The notes: generated by a model not told the origin, from the sequence alone. 64,000 nt of DNA from Streptomyces caelestis (GCF_014205255.1 NZ_JACHNE010000001.1:4030001-4094000); one strand, 5' to 3'. Positions 16,173 through 25,391 are shown, counted from the stretch's first letter. Numbers and translations: made by a program.

Positions 16173-17502
16173 GCGGCGAGCGTACGCGACGGCGGTGTGC
16201 CTGCATCGCGGCCGTGTAGACGTCCGCCGTGGTGGCGGCCGCGGTGTCCCAGCCGAAGGACTGGGCGTGGCGGGCGGCCTGCCCGCCCAGCCGGGGCGAC
16301 AGCTGCGGGTCGTCGGCGAAGTCGCGCAGCACGCGCGCGTAGTCGGCGGGATTGTGGCCGCGTACCAGGAAGCCGGTGTGTCCGTCGCGCACGGCGACCG
16401 GCAGGCCGCCGACCCCTGCCGCCAGCACGGGGGTGCCCGCCGCCTGCGCCTCTATGGCGACCAGGCCGAACGACTCGCTGTAGGAGGGCATGACCAGGAC
16501 GGAAGCGGCGCGGAACCAGTCCGCCAGCTGCTCCTGGCCGACCGGCGGGTGGAACCGTACGACGTCCGCGATGCCGAGGCGTGCGGCCAGCTTCTGGAGG
16601 CCCTCGGGTTTGGCGAGGCCGCTGCCGCTGGGGCCGCCGACCACGGGGACGAGGATGCGTGAGCGCAGCTCCGGGCGCTCGTCGAGGAGGACGGCGACGG
16701 CGCGCAGCAGCACGTCGGGGGCCTTCAGGGGCTGGATGCGGCCGGCGAAGAGCGGGATCAGCGCGTCCTGGGGCAGGCCGAGGCGGGCCCGGGCGGCGGC
16801 GCGGCCGTCGGCGGGCGAGAAGCGGCCGAGGTTCACGCCCGGGTGGACCACGGCGACCTTGTCGGTGTCGGCCGCGTAGTGCCGTACCAGTTCGTCGGCC
16901 TCTTCGGTGGTGTTGGCGATGAGGCGGTCGGCGGCGGTGACGATCTGGGTCTCGCCGATGACGCGGGCGGCGGGCTCGGGGGTGTCGCCGTCGGCCAGGT
17001 TGGCGTTCTTGACCTTGGCCATGGTGTGCATGGCGTGCACCAGGGGGACGCCCCAGCGCTGGGCGGCGAGCCAGCCGACGTGGCCGGAGAGCCAGTAGTG
17101 GGAGTGGACCAGGTCGTAGTAGCCGGGGCGGTGGCCGGCCCAGGCCTGCATCACGCCGTGGGTGAAGGCGCACAGCTGGGCGGGGAGGTCCTCCTTGTTG
17201 AGGCCCTCGTAGGGACCGGCGTCGACGTGCCGGACGAGGACGCCGGGGGCCAGCTCGACGGTGGGCGGGAGGGCGGCCGAGGTCGCGCGCGTGAAGATCT
17301 CGACCTCGATGTTGATCGCGGCGAGGCGCTGCGCGAGCTCCACGATGTAGACGTTCATGCCGCCGGCGTCGCCGGTGCCCGGCTGGTGGAGCGGGGAGGT
17401 GTGCACGGAGAGCATGGCCACCCGGCGGGGCCTGCGATGCAGCCGGAGGCGCGCGGGCGCGGCGGCGGAGCGCCGTCCGAGCCTGCCGATGTACTGGCTC
17501 AC
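16165..17502 (-). CDS. mshA: D-inositol-3-phosphate glycosyltransferase (mycothiol synthesis)
   Basis: A 445-residue GT4 enzyme that joins GlcNAc from UDP-GlcNAc to 1-L-myo-inositol 3-phosphate, the first step of mycothiol biosynthesis. Visible motifs: HTSPLHQPGTGDAGGMNVYI (acceptor/donor loop), VHSHYWLSGHVGWLAAQRWG, FAGRIQPLKAPDVLLRAVAV, and the GT4 E-x7-E signature in SYSESFGLVAIEAQAAGTPV. GTG start. It precedes and overlaps ybjN. Confidence 0.95.
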   Translation of the reverse strand: MSQYIGRLGRRSAAAPARLRLHRRPRRVAMLSVHTSPLHQPGTGDAGGMNVYIVELAQRLAAINIEVEIFTRATSAALPPTVELAPGVLVRHVDAGPYEGLNKEDLPAQLCAFTHGVMQAWAGHRPGYYDLVHSHYWLSGHVGWLAAQRWGVPLVHAMHTMAKVKNANLADGDTPEPAARVIGETQIVTAADRLIANTTEEADELVRHYAADTDKVAVVHPGVNLGRFSPADGRAAARARLGLPQDALIPLFAGRIQPLKAPDVLLRAVAVLLDERPELRSRILVPVVGGPSGSGLAKPEGLQKLAARLGIADVVRFHPPVGQEQLADWFRAASVLVMPSYSESFGLVAIEAQAAGTPVLAAGVGGLPVAVRDGHTGFLVRGHNPADYARVLRDFADDPQLSPRLGGQAARHAQSFGWDTAAATTADVYTAAMQAHRRRVRSPHG

Positions 17503-17831
17503 GTGGCGTTCCTCCTCGCTCCGGGCATGCCTGGGCAGGGCGGACGTGCCCTCCAGGCTGCTCCAACACCGGAGGGGTAAATTCCATTTCCTGATTCGCG
17601 ATTTTTACCGAATCATTACTGCTCCTCGCTCAACCGTTCGATGAGGCGCGGGCTCCTGCGTCCACCGAGCCCGGGAGCGCGACAGGCAGGTGAACGCGGT
17701 CGGAAATCGCAGGTAGCGCGCACGGTCCGCGCAGTGAAAAGGCTGACGAATCCGGCTCGGCGGACAACCGGGCCCATGCCCCACAGGTCACACCATGCGA
17801 AAGCATCCACCCCCCTCACGGAGGTTATGCA
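17503..17831. promoter_or_regulatory. divergent promoter region between mshA and the RTX gene
   Basis: 329 bp without a gene. The mshA-proximal part is unusually A+T-rich for this genome (around 17578-17622, for example ATTCGCGATTTTTACCGAAT), consistent with the mshA promoter. The RTX gene start is preceded by CACGGAGGTTATGCA. No clear operator dyad was seen. Confidence 0.5.
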
Positions 17832-18698
17832 ATGCCCTCTCGCCTCGTCGGCCGCCGCCTGTTACGCACCTCATCGGTTCTGGCACCGGTTCTCGGCATA
17901 GGTCTGGCCGTTCCGATCGCCCTGGCCGGCCCGGCCGGTGCCGCGGAGCCGACCGCCACCGCCGCGGTGAACGAGTACGGCTGGCACCTCACCTACACGG
18001 CCGCCCCCGGGCAGGCCAACAAGGTGACCATCACCCAGTCCGTCACCGGCGACCGCTCTCACTTCACCTATGTGATCGACGACGTCGTCCCGATCAGCGC
18101 CGGCACCGGTTGCAGCCACCCCGACAGCGCGGACACCACCAAGATCTCCTGCACGGTCGAGGCCCCCGAGAGCCAGTCCCCTGTCAACTCCATGGAGATG
18201 GACCTCGCCGACGGCGCCGACACCGCCTCCTTCCACAACGCCACCGACCAGGTCTACTACTTCAACCGGATCGAGCTGGGCGACGGCGACGACGAGTGGA
18301 CCGGCGCCACCGGCGACCGAGTCGACGGCAGTTCCGCCCTGGGCGGGGCGGGCGACGACATCATCAGGGTGGGCGCGCTGGGACACGCCGGCGGCGGTGA
18401 CGGTGACGACACCCTCCACGCCGGCATCGACGGCGAGATCGTGGACGGCGGCGCGGGCGACGACGTCCTCCGCGGCGGCGCGGGCGACCAGGTCATGCGA
18501 GCCGACGACGGTGACGACACGGTCTACGGCGGGGCCGGCGACGACGAGATGTACGGCGGCAGGGGCAACGACATCCTGCACGGGAACGGCGGCGCCGACC
18601 GGATCTGGGGGAACAGCGGCGACGACGAGCTGTACGGCGGACCCGGAGCGGACACGCTCTCCGGGGGCCCGGGCAAGAACATCGTCCGCCAGGACTGA
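17832..18698 (+). CDS. secreted RTX-repeat (hemolysin-type calcium-binding) protein
   Basis: 288 residues. The signal peptide runs to LAGPAGAAEP (about residue 38). Then comes a beta-rich domain (EYGWHLTYTAAPGQANKVTI), and from about residue 150 a run of nonapeptide repeats of the GGxGxDxL type: GGAGDDIIRVG, GGAGDDVLRGG, GGAGDDEMYGG, GGRGNDILHGN, GGPGADTLSGG. Such repeats form Ca2+-binding parallel beta-rolls outside the cell. No protease or lipase domain is attached, so it is a structural or adhesive secreted protein of unknown role. Confidence 0.9.
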   Translation: MPSRLVGRRLLRTSSVLAPVLGIGLAVPIALAGPAGAAEPTATAAVNEYGWHLTYTAAPGQANKVTITQSVTGDRSHFTYVIDDVVPISAGTGCSHPDSADTTKISCTVEAPESQSPVNSMEMDLADGADTASFHNATDQVYYFNRIELGDGDDEWTGATGDRVDGSSALGGAGDDIIRVGALGHAGGGDGDDTLHAGIDGEIVDGGAGDDVLRGGAGDQVMRADDGDDTVYGGAGDDEMYGGRGNDILHGNGGADRIWGNSGDDELYGGPGADTLSGGPGKNIVRQD

Positions 18699-18839
18699 CA
18701 GCGACAGCATCGTCCGCCAGGACCGCAGCTTCTCACCGTCCGGGGAACCGCGCGCTTCCCCGGACGGCCGACCGATGAGTTTCCGCGTCCCACGGGGTCG
18801 GAAGGACCGGTGACGACGACGAGAAGTGAGTGGTGCGTG

Positions 18840-19451
18840 ATGAAGCTGGTGGTGCAGGAGTTTCTGTCGCTCGACGGTGTCTCCCAGGGGCCGGGTGCCC
18901 CGGACGAGGACACCAGCGACGGTTTCGAGCGGGGCGGCTGGTTCGTGCCGTATCTGGACGAGGAGTTCGAGCGGCTGGCGGGCAGCTGGCTCGGGGAGGC
19001 GGACGCGTTGCTGTTCGGGCGGCGTACGTACCAGAACTTCGCCCGGGACTGGCCGGCGATGACCGACCATCCCCTCGCCGGGATCATGAACGGCCTGCCG
19101 AAGTACGTCGCCTCCCACAGCCTGACCACGGCCGGCTGGGACCCGACCACGATCCTGTCCGGCGACGTCCCCGCCCAGGTGGCGGAGGTGAGGCGGCGGC
19201 CCGGCCGGGAGCTCCAGATCCACGGCAGCGCCCGGCTCGCCCAGTCCCTGCTGGCCGCCGGGCTGATCGACACCCTGCGGCTCGTGATCGCCCCGGTCGT
19301 CGTCGGCCAGGGCCGCCGCCTCTTCCCGGACGGCGGCGCACCGGCCGGGCTGCGGCTGGCCGAGCATCGGACGACGCCGGGCGGTCTGTCGGTGCATGTG
19401 TTCGAGACGGCGGGGGTTCCCGGGTTCGGGACGTACGGGGCCGGGTCCTGA
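18840..19451 (+). CDS. dihydrofolate-reductase-like (RibD C-terminal domain) protein
   Basis: 203 residues of the RibD_C/DHFR-fold family. KLVVQEFLSLDGVSQGPGAP at the start, EADALLFGRRTYQNFARDWP, the KYVASHSL strand, RPGRELQIHGSARLAQSLLA (NADPH-binding loop), and APVVVGQGRRLFPDGGAP. These are NADPH-binding oxidoreductases of unknown substrate, common as stand-alone genes in Streptomyces. The start is ATG 18840; a weaker upstream start at 18810 exists. Confidence 0.85.
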   Translation: MKLVVQEFLSLDGVSQGPGAPDEDTSDGFERGGWFVPYLDEEFERLAGSWLGEADALLFGRRTYQNFARDWPAMTDHPLAGIMNGLPKYVASHSLTTAGWDPTTILSGDVPAQVAEVRRRPGRELQIHGSARLAQSLLAAGLIDTLRLVIAPVVVGQGRRLFPDGGAPAGLRLAEHRTTPGGLSVHVFETAGVPGFGTYGAGS

Positions 19452-19493
19452 GGAGCGCCGTTCACTCCTGGAGGACCGCTTAGCCTCGTACGC

Positions 19494-20348
19494 ATGACAT
19501 CCCGCGCGGCGACCCTCCGCCACTCCCGGCCTCGCTCGAGCGGGGGGACCCCCATCCAGGGAACGGTGACGCGCGGGACGACCAACCCCAACCGCCTGCG
19601 CCGTATGGACCGTTGGATCGCGGCCACGCACGGCGCCGAACTGCGCCGTGCCGCCGACCCGGTGGCGGTCGACCTCGGGTACGGCGCCGCCCCCTGGACG
19701 GCCGTCGAGCTGCTGCACCGCCTCCGTAGGGTCGCGCCCCGCGCGCGCGTGGTGGGCGTCGAGATCGAGCCGGCCCGGGTCGCGGCGGCGCTGCCCTACG
19801 AGCGGGCCGGGCTCGCCTTCCGGCACGGCGGTTTCGAGGTCCCGATCCCGCAGCGGCCCCTGCTGGTCCGGGCGGCGAACGTGCTGCGGCAGTACGAGGA
19901 GGGCGAGGTCGCGGCCGTCTGGCACCGGCTGTGCGGGCGGCTCGCGCCGGCCGATCCGGCGACCGGTGCGCGCGGCGGGCTGCTGGTCGAGGGGACCTGC
20001 GACGAGATCGGACGCCGGCACGTGTGGGTCGCGCTCGGCCCGGAAGGACCGCGCACGGTCACCTTCGCGACCCGGCTCGGCTCCCTGGAACGCCCCTCGG
20101 ACCTCGCGGAACGCCTGCCGAAGGCGCTCATCCACCGCAACGTCCCGGGCGAGCCGGTGCACGCCTTCCTGCGCGACTTCGACCGCGCCTGGGCCGCCGC
20201 CGCACCCTACGCGTCCTACGGCGCCCGTCAGCGCTGGATCCGGGCGGTACGGGACCTGACCGCCGACTGGCCGGTGGCGGACGGGCCGGTGCGGTGGCGG
20301 CAGGGCGAAGTGACGGTGCGCTGGGAGGCGTTGGCGCCACGGGGCTGA
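19494..20348 (+). CDS. class I SAM-dependent methyltransferase-like protein
   Basis: 284 residues. The SAM motif I is ADPVAVDLGYGAAPWTAVEL, followed by ARVVGVEIEPARVAAALPYE (acidic residue ending beta2) and a long C-terminal part (RRHVWVALGPEGPRTVTFAT, VHAFLRDFDRAWAAAAPYAS, RQRWIRAVRDLTADWPVADG). It is a conserved Streptomyces protein whose substrate I do not know. Residues ~10-21 (SRPRSSGGTPI) are encoded by a common genomic repeat (see 19522-19556) and look like an insertion in the N-terminus. Confidence 0.75.
   Translation: MTSRAATLRHSRPRSSGGTPIQGTVTRGTTNPNRLRRMDRWIAATHGAELRRAADPVAVDLGYGAAPWTAVELLHRLRRVAPRARVVGVEIEPARVAAALPYERAGLAFRHGGFEVPIPQRPLLVRAANVLRQYEEGEVAAVWHRLCGRLAPADPATGARGGLLVEGTCDEIGRRHVWVALGPEGPRTVTFATRLGSLERPSDLAERLPKALIHRNVPGEPVHAFLRDFDRAWAAAAPYASYGARQRWIRAVRDLTADWPVADGPVRWRQGEVTVRWEALAPRG
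19522..19556. repeat. Streptomyces short palindromic repeat inside a coding start
   Basis: The stretch with CCTCGCTCGAGCGGGGGGAC followed by CCCCAT is a member of a repeat I recall as widespread in Streptomyces intergenic regions (CTCGAGC core, GGGG...CCCC arm). Here it is in frame in the methyltransferase N-terminus. Confidence 0.5.
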
Positions 20349-20561
20349 CCTCACGGGTCACGCGGCTGGAACTCCTCTGCGGGTCCCGCAGGGAACGATC
20401 ACTTTGAGTCGTTCGTCACACAGTCGGGGAGATCGTCATGCCGGGGCATACCGGGGAGGGGACCGCGGGAAGTACTACCCCTGTCACTTCGCGCGCCGAC
20501 GTGGCAGCATCCCCAGGCGAACCGGATGTTACTGACGGTTAATAAGTGTGGGGGCTGAGGT

Positions 20562-21650
20562 ATGGGAACGGGCAAGCGTGGCCTGATCGCGACGGCTGTG
20601 GCCGTGGTCTGCGCGGTCACCGTGCTGGCGGCACCGGGTACGGCGTTCGCGAGCCCCAGTCCCACACCCGTCCCGAGCGCCGGCCCGACGCTCGCGCCCG
20701 GCAAGGACCTCGAGGCCGTACGCAAGAAACTCGACGAGCTGTACCGCGCCGCGGCCCGCGCCACCGACGAGTACAACGCCGCCGAGGAGAAGGCGGACAA
20801 GCAGTCCGCCGAGATCGCCGAGCTGGCCAAGAAGATCGTCAAGGGCCGGCAGAAGCTGGAGAAGCTGAAGGACCGCGCGGGCGCCTCGGCCGCCGCCCAG
20901 TACCGCGGCGGCGGACTCCCGCCCGAGGCCCATCTGATGCTGAGCGACGATCCGCAGGAGTTCCTCGACGGAGCCGGCCGGGTGCGCCAGGGCCAGCACG
21001 CGACCAAGGGCCTGATCGGCGAACTGACCCGCACCCAGGAGGACTTGAAGCAGTACGCGCAGGACGCCTCCGCCCAGTGGAAGAAACTGGAGGCGGGCCG
21101 CAAGGCCAAGGCCGCCGCCCAGAAGAAGATCGAGAAGCAGATCGCGCAGGCGGAGAAGCTCGAGTCCGAGCTCCAGAAGGAGGAGCAGGAGCGCCTCGCC
21201 GAGCTGGAGAAGGAGGCGGCCCACAAGGCACAGACCGCCTGGCTCGACTCCGGCATCCTCGACGAGATCAGCACAAAGGCCTCGGAGCAGGGCAAGAAGG
21301 CCGTTGCCTACGCCACGGCCCAGATCGGCAAGCCGTACCAGTGGGGCGCCGAGGGCCCGAAGACCTACGACTGCTCCGGCCTGACCTCACAGGCCTGGAT
21401 ATCCGCCGGACAGGGCATTCCGCGCACCTCGCAGGAGCAGTGGAAGCGCCTGCGGCACATCGACATCCAGGACATGCGCCCGGGTGACCTCATCATCTAC
21501 TTCGGCGACGCCAGCCATGTCGCGATGTACGTCGGCGACGGGGCGATCGTGCACGCGCCGCGGCCCGGGCGGACGGTGACCCTCGCGGGAGCGGGGACGA
21601 TGCCCATCCTCGGGGTGGTACGACCGGACGCCGACGCCGGCACGGACTGA
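20562..21650 (+). CDS. secreted NlpC/P60 peptidoglycan hydrolase with coiled coil
   Basis: 362 residues. Signal peptide to FASPSP (about 29). Residues ~45-220 form long Lys/Glu/Ala coiled coils (LDELYRAAARATDEYNAAEE, KKIEKQIAQAEKLESELQKE). The NlpC/P60 domain covers ~245-355 with catalytic Cys in KTYDCSGLTSQAW and His in DASHVAMYVGDGAIVHAPRP. This is the architecture of RipA-like endopeptidases that cleave D-Glu-mDAP bonds in wall peptides. The 213-bp leader was inspected for a c-di-AMP riboswitch; no convincing match was found. Confidence 0.92.
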   Translation: MGTGKRGLIATAVAVVCAVTVLAAPGTAFASPSPTPVPSAGPTLAPGKDLEAVRKKLDELYRAAARATDEYNAAEEKADKQSAEIAELAKKIVKGRQKLEKLKDRAGASAAAQYRGGGLPPEAHLMLSDDPQEFLDGAGRVRQGQHATKGLIGELTRTQEDLKQYAQDASAQWKKLEAGRKAKAAAQKKIEKQIAQAEKLESELQKEEQERLAELEKEAAHKAQTAWLDSGILDEISTKASEQGKKAVAYATAQIGKPYQWGAEGPKTYDCSGLTSQAWISAGQGIPRTSQEQWKRLRHIDIQDMRPGDLIIYFGDASHVAMYVGDGAIVHAPRPGRTVTLAGAGTMPILGVVRPDADAGTD

Positions 21651-22003
21651 ACGGGGCGGCGCCGACTGGGCGGGCGCCGGCACCGGCACCGACTGGGCGG
21701 GCGCCGTGGGAACACCGAATACCGGACAACAGCTCGCAGCCCCTGCCGGTGACCTGGACCACGTGACCCAGCCCACCGTGAACGCGCCACCAAACCACGC
21801 GCCGACGTGACGTTCGTCATCCTCACGGCATCCCGGCGTTGTCCAACTGCGGGGCATATCGCGTCATATGACACTGGCCGGTGGCGCAGCGGCGTGGCTC
21901 ACACCATTCCAATGCGGCGCCGACACCCGCTATGGTCCCCGTCGGTGGGTCGAGGTCCCTCGCCCCCGCCATGCCCTCGGGGGGAGGGAAGGAACCCAAG
22001 ACG
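21651..22003. other. 353-bp intergenic region, GC hairpins, no gene
   Basis: Just after the NlpC stop, CGACTGGGCGGGCGCCG occurs twice (about 21664 and 21692), each able to fold with neighbouring GGCGCC, which may act as a terminator. Nearer the phosphatase gene the sequence becomes slightly more AT-rich (CATATCGCGTCATATGACAC), a possible promoter. No coding sequence is supported. Confidence 0.45.
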
Positions 22004-23353
22004 ATGTCCGTACCCATACCGCGGCAGAGAGCGATCCCGGCCGTGGAGAGTGGTCAGGCGCAGGCCCCGTCCCCGTGCGACGGCCCCGCCGAGCAGTCCG
22101 TCACGGACGACTCGGAAAAGGCCCCGCGCACGCCGGACACCGCCGGGAACACCACGGACAAGGTGGAGAACAACACCGCTCACACCAACCTGACCCTGCT
22201 GCTGATCGAGGACGACCCGGCCGGTTCGCCGATCGTGCCCGACATGCTCGACCAGGCAGGCAAGCCGATCCGCGTCCGCACGGCCCGCAACCTGACCGAG
22301 GCCGGGCGGCTGCTGACCGACGACGTCCACTGCATCCTGCTGGACCTCGCGCTGCCGGCGCCGGGCCGCGGCGACGCCGATGACGAGCTCGCCGTGCTCA
22401 AGCACGTACTGGAGCTCGCGCCCCGGCACGCCGTCCTGGCGCTGACCGCCTCGGGCGACGCCGAGCGCGGCGCGGAGGCGGTGCGCGTCGGCGCCCAGGA
22501 CTACCTCTTCCGCGACGAGTTGGACGGCCGGCTGCTGAGCCGGGCGATCCGCTACGCGGTGGAGCGCAAACGCTCCGAGTCGGCCGAGCGCCGGCTCGCC
22601 GAGGGCAAGCTGCGCGCCCAGGAGAACCGCCGCCTGGAGCGCGGTCTGCTGCCGACCCCGCTGCTGGACGGCTCCCCGCTCCGGTTCGCCGCCCGCTACC
22701 GCCCGGGCCGTTCGCGCGCCCTGCTCGGCGGCGACTTCTACGACGTCGTGCGCACGCCGGACGGCACCGTGCACGCCATGATCGGCGACGTCTGCGGTCA
22801 CGGCCCGGACGAGGCCGCCCTGGGCGTGGAGCTGCGGATCGCGTGGCGCGCGCTGACGCTGGCGGGCCTGTGCGGGGACCAGCTGCTGGGCACGCTCCAG
22901 CAGGTGCTGGAACACGAGCGGGCCGACGACGAGATCTTCGCGACCCTGTGCACGGTGGACATCGCGCCGGACGGCCGCCGCGCCGGACTGTGCCTGGCGG
23001 GCCACCCGTCGCCGCTGCTGGCCCGTCCGGGCAAGCCGGCCCGCCTGCTGCCGTACGACAACAACGGGCCGGCCCTCGGACTGCTGCCGGGTGCCCGCTG
23101 GCCGCGTATGCAGGTGGAGCTGGGCGCCGAGTGGAGCCTGATGCTCTACACCGACGGCCTGATCGAGGGCCATGTCGGCGAGGGCCGGGAGCGGCTCGGC
23201 CAGGACGGCATGACGGAGATGGTGCGCCGCCAGATCGCCGAGGGGCTGCGGGGCGAGCAGCTGCTGCGGGCAGCGGTGAACGAGGTGCGCGACCTCAACG
23301 GTGGCGAGCTGACGGACGACGTGGCGGTACTGCTGCTGGACCGGGTGCCGTAG
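22004..23353 (+). CDS. response-regulator receiver fused to PP2C-type (SpoIIE-like) phosphatase
   Basis: 449 residues. An unstructured N-terminus is followed by a receiver domain: TLLLIEDDPAGSPIVPDMLD (acidic pair), VHCILLDLALP (phospho-Asp), VLALTASGDAERGAEAVRVG (Thr/Ser). Then a helix leads to the PPM phosphatase: YRPGRSRALLGGDFYDVVRT, MIGDVCGHGPDEAALGVELR, SLMLYTDGLIEGH, LTDDVAVLLLD, giving the Mn2+-binding aspartates. Such RsbU-like proteins dephosphorylate anti-anti-sigma factors. No sigma-factor genes are nearby. The start MSVPIPRQ follows GGAGGGAAGGA. Confidence 0.9.
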   Translation: MSVPIPRQRAIPAVESGQAQAPSPCDGPAEQSVTDDSEKAPRTPDTAGNTTDKVENNTAHTNLTLLLIEDDPAGSPIVPDMLDQAGKPIRVRTARNLTEAGRLLTDDVHCILLDLALPAPGRGDADDELAVLKHVLELAPRHAVLALTASGDAERGAEAVRVGAQDYLFRDELDGRLLSRAIRYAVERKRSESAERRLAEGKLRAQENRRLERGLLPTPLLDGSPLRFAARYRPGRSRALLGGDFYDVVRTPDGTVHAMIGDVCGHGPDEAALGVELRIAWRALTLAGLCGDQLLGTLQQVLEHERADDEIFATLCTVDIAPDGRRAGLCLAGHPSPLLARPGKPARLLPYDNNGPALGLLPGARWPRMQVELGAEWSLMLYTDGLIEGHVGEGRERLGQDGMTEMVRRQIAEGLRGEQLLRAAVNEVRDLNGGELTDDVAVLLLDRVP

Positions 23354-23447
23354 CCCCGGCTCCGGGGAGGGAGCGGATGCCGTAGCCCCGGCCCGCTGGA
23401 GAGACCAGGTGCCGTGAGCCCGGCCGGCTCCCGTGCTGCCAGGGGTC

Positions 23448-23798
23448 TTACCGGCCGCCGTTCCAAGGGCCGTACGGACCGTCGCTGCTGGAGCCGCGCT
23501 GGCTGCGGCCGCCGCCGGGAAGCGCCCGGATGGCAGGACGGACGTCGACCATGTACACGATCGTCGCGATGAGCCCGATGATCGGCAGGAACGACAGGAT
23601 CGGGAAGAGCAGGTTCACCACGAAGGCGAGCCCGAGGATGATCAGCCAGAACGGCTTGGTCTTCTTGTCGGCCGCGCGGTAGGCGTCCTCCCGCCGCACG
23701 GCGGCGTCGAACAACGCGAAGCCACTGAAAATGATCAGGGCAATGCTCAGAAGCCACATGAACCCTGCGAAGCCCTGCATCAGCACTACGTCCACCAC
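23448..23798 (-). CDS. DUF2516 membrane protein
   Basis: 116 residues. Hydrophobic segments FAGFMWLLSIALIIFSGFAL and PFWLIILGLAFVVNLLFPIL, then LSFLPIIGLIATIVYMVDVR with the family ending VRPAIRAL and a Gly/Ser-rich tail. This fits DUF2516. Next to it on the same strand are the HbhA-like gene and a XRE regulator, an arrangement I recall as conserved in Streptomyces. Start GTG at 23798, or an ATG six codons later. Function unknown. Confidence 0.82.
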   Translation of the reverse strand: MVDVVLMQGFAGFMWLLSIALIIFSGFALFDAAVRREDAYRAADKKTKPFWLIILGLAFVVNLLFPILSFLPIIGLIATIVYMVDVRPAIRALPGGGRSQRGSSSDGPYGPWNGGR

Positions 23799-23909
23799 CT
23801 GACTCGGCTCGTCCCTACGCGGTCACCGTACCCGCACAACGGGCCGGACACCCCCAGGGTGCCCGGCCCGCTCGTTCGCTCTGCTGGTCGCTGTGCGCCC
23901 TGTGCCGTC

Positions 23910-24578
23910 CTACTTGGCCGACGGGGTGGTCTTCTTGGCGGCGGGCTTGCGCGCCGGGGCCTTCTTGGCGGGAGCCTTCTTCTCCGAGGCGGCGGCGGTC
24001 GTGGTGCCGGCGGGCTTCACCGGCTCCTCCTTGACCTCGACCGGCTCGGACTTCGGCTCGACGGCGATGGCGAGCTCCTCCACGCCCTCGGCGACGTCCT
24101 CGATACCCTCGGCGGCCTCGCCGCGCCAGGTGCGCACGGCCTGCTCGCCGTGCTCGGCGACCTTCTCGTAGGTCTCCCGGGCCTTGACGGCGTACTCGGC
24201 GGCCACGCCGACGCTGCGCAGCGCGAAGTCCTGGGCGGTCTCGCCGACCTTCTTCAGGTCCGCGTCGATCGTGCTGCCGAGCTTCTTGATGTCGACGTCG
24301 ATGGAGCCGATGAACTCCGTGACCTTGTTCTGGAGGGTCTCCTGCGTCTCCTTGACGCGGGCGGTGGCCTCCTTGGCCCGGGTGGAGGCCTTCTCCTGGA
24401 CGGCCTTGGGGTCGGTGTTGCGTACGGCCTCGATCCGCGCGGGGGCCTCGGAGCGCAGCTGCTCCACCAGGGCCGGCACCTTCTTGGCCTGCTGAAGGGC
24501 GAGGTCGGCGGTGCCTGCGGCGAAGTAGAGCGGGGTCGGGTCGCTGAGGGTCTTGCGCAGGTCGTCGGTGATGGCCAT
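23910..24578 (-). CDS. heparin-binding-hemagglutinin-like helical protein
   Basis: 222 residues, almost entirely helical: MAITDDLRKTLSDPTPLYFA then AGTADLALQQAKKVPALVEQ, a long amphipathic region, and a Lys/Ala/Pro tail (SEKKAPAKKAPARKPAAKKT). This is the layout of mycobacterial HbhA, a coiled-coil protein with a basic tail that binds polyanions. No signal peptide is present. In Streptomyces such proteins could bind DNA or wall polymers; this is not known. It lies downstream of the XRE gene on the same strand. Confidence 0.8.
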   Translation of the reverse strand: MAITDDLRKTLSDPTPLYFAAGTADLALQQAKKVPALVEQLRSEAPARIEAVRNTDPKAVQEKASTRAKEATARVKETQETLQNKVTEFIGSIDVDIKKLGSTIDADLKKVGETAQDFALRSVGVAAEYAVKARETYEKVAEHGEQAVRTWRGEAAEGIEDVAEGVEELAIAVEPKSEPVEVKEEPVKPAGTTTAAASEKKAPAKKAPARKPAAKKTTPSAK

Positions 24579-24667
24579 GGTGATGGTCCTCCCGGATTCT
24601 GTTTCGCTTGAGGATTCGGCTGGGGGTGGTGTGATCCGCGGCGGTACGGCCGGTGCCCTGGTCCGGA

Positions 24668-25342
24668 TCAGCCGGCCGTCTGCTGCGGGTCGGTGTCACT
24701 GGCGCCGGTGTCCTTGCGGGCCCGGCGGGCGGCTGACGTACCGCCGTCGCCCTTGCGGGCACGACGGGCGGGCGACGGTGACGTACCGCTGCCGTCCTTG
24801 CGCGCACGGCGGGTCGCCGGCGGTGACGCGGACGTACCGCCGTCGCTGTCGCGGGTACGGCGCTCGGCGGACCGGCCGCCGTCGGCCGTGCGGGTTCGTC
24901 GTATCCCGGTGCCGCCGTCGGGAGCGTCCCCGTCCCTGTCCGCCACGTCCTCCGCGACGGCGAGGTCGACGACCGCGGGGCCGTCACCGGTCCCGAACCC
25001 GTTCTCCTTGCGGAAGGACTCGTAGATCTGCAACAGCACCTGCTTCTGCCGCTCGTGCAGCGCCGGGTCCGCGAGGATGACGGCACGCGTCTCGACCTCG
25101 TCCAGGTCCCGCTCGGCGTCGAGGATGCCGGCGCGGACGTACAGCGTCTCGGCGGAGATCCGCAGGGCCTTGGCGACCTGCTGCAACACCTCCGCGCTCG
25201 GCTTGCGCAGCCCGCGCTCGATCTGGCTCAGGTAGGGATTGGACACCCCGGCGGCATCGGCGAGCTGCCGCAGCGACAGCTGCGCGGTGCGCCGCTGTTC
25301 GCGCAGGTAGTCACCGAGATTGCCGACGTTGAGCGATGCCAT
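24668..25342 (-). CDS. XRE-family DNA-binding regulator with basic repetitive tail
   Basis: 224 residues. The HTH_XRE domain lies at 10-65: NLGDYLREQRRTAQLSLRQL, ADAAGVSNPYLSQIERGLRK, PSAEVLQQVAKALRISAETL. It is followed by a helix (DPALHERQKQVLLQIYESFR) and a long low-complexity tail with repeated RRARKDGSGT-like units (SPARRARKGDGGTSAARRAR). ATG at 25342. A perfect TTGCAAGC dyad lies 30 bp upstream, probably its own operator. The Tn7-like element sits 78 bp upstream of the start. Confidence 0.88.
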   Translation of the reverse strand: MASLNVGNLGDYLREQRRTAQLSLRQLADAAGVSNPYLSQIERGLRKPSAEVLQQVAKALRISAETLYVRAGILDAERDLDEVETRAVILADPALHERQKQVLLQIYESFRKENGFGTGDGPAVVDLAVAEDVADRDGDAPDGGTGIRRTRTADGGRSAERRTRDSDGGTSASPPATRRARKDGSGTSPSPARRARKGDGGTSAARRARKDTGASDTDPQQTAG

Positions 25343-25371
25343 GACTCCACCGTGCCACCCCCCGCTAACTA

Positions 25372-25391
25372 TTGCAAGCACCCGCTTGCAA
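25372..25391. promoter_or_regulatory. perfect inverted repeat, probable XRE operator
   Basis: TTGCAAGC-ACCC-GCTTGCAA, an 8-4-8 dyad, lies 30-49 bp before the start codon of the XRE gene. It is likely its autoregulatory site. It lies outside the transposon, 25 bp from the target duplication, so the insertion left it intact. Confidence 0.7.

Noticed and set aside
17871..20354. 827-codon leftward frame over the RTX, reductase and methyltransferase genes
   Set aside because: Mirror of the RTX repeats and neighbouring coding sequence.
20349..20561. Possible c-di-AMP riboswitch before the NlpC/P60 gene
   Set aside because: Such genes often have one, but the conserved GGGTGAATC-type and other ydaO elements were not found.
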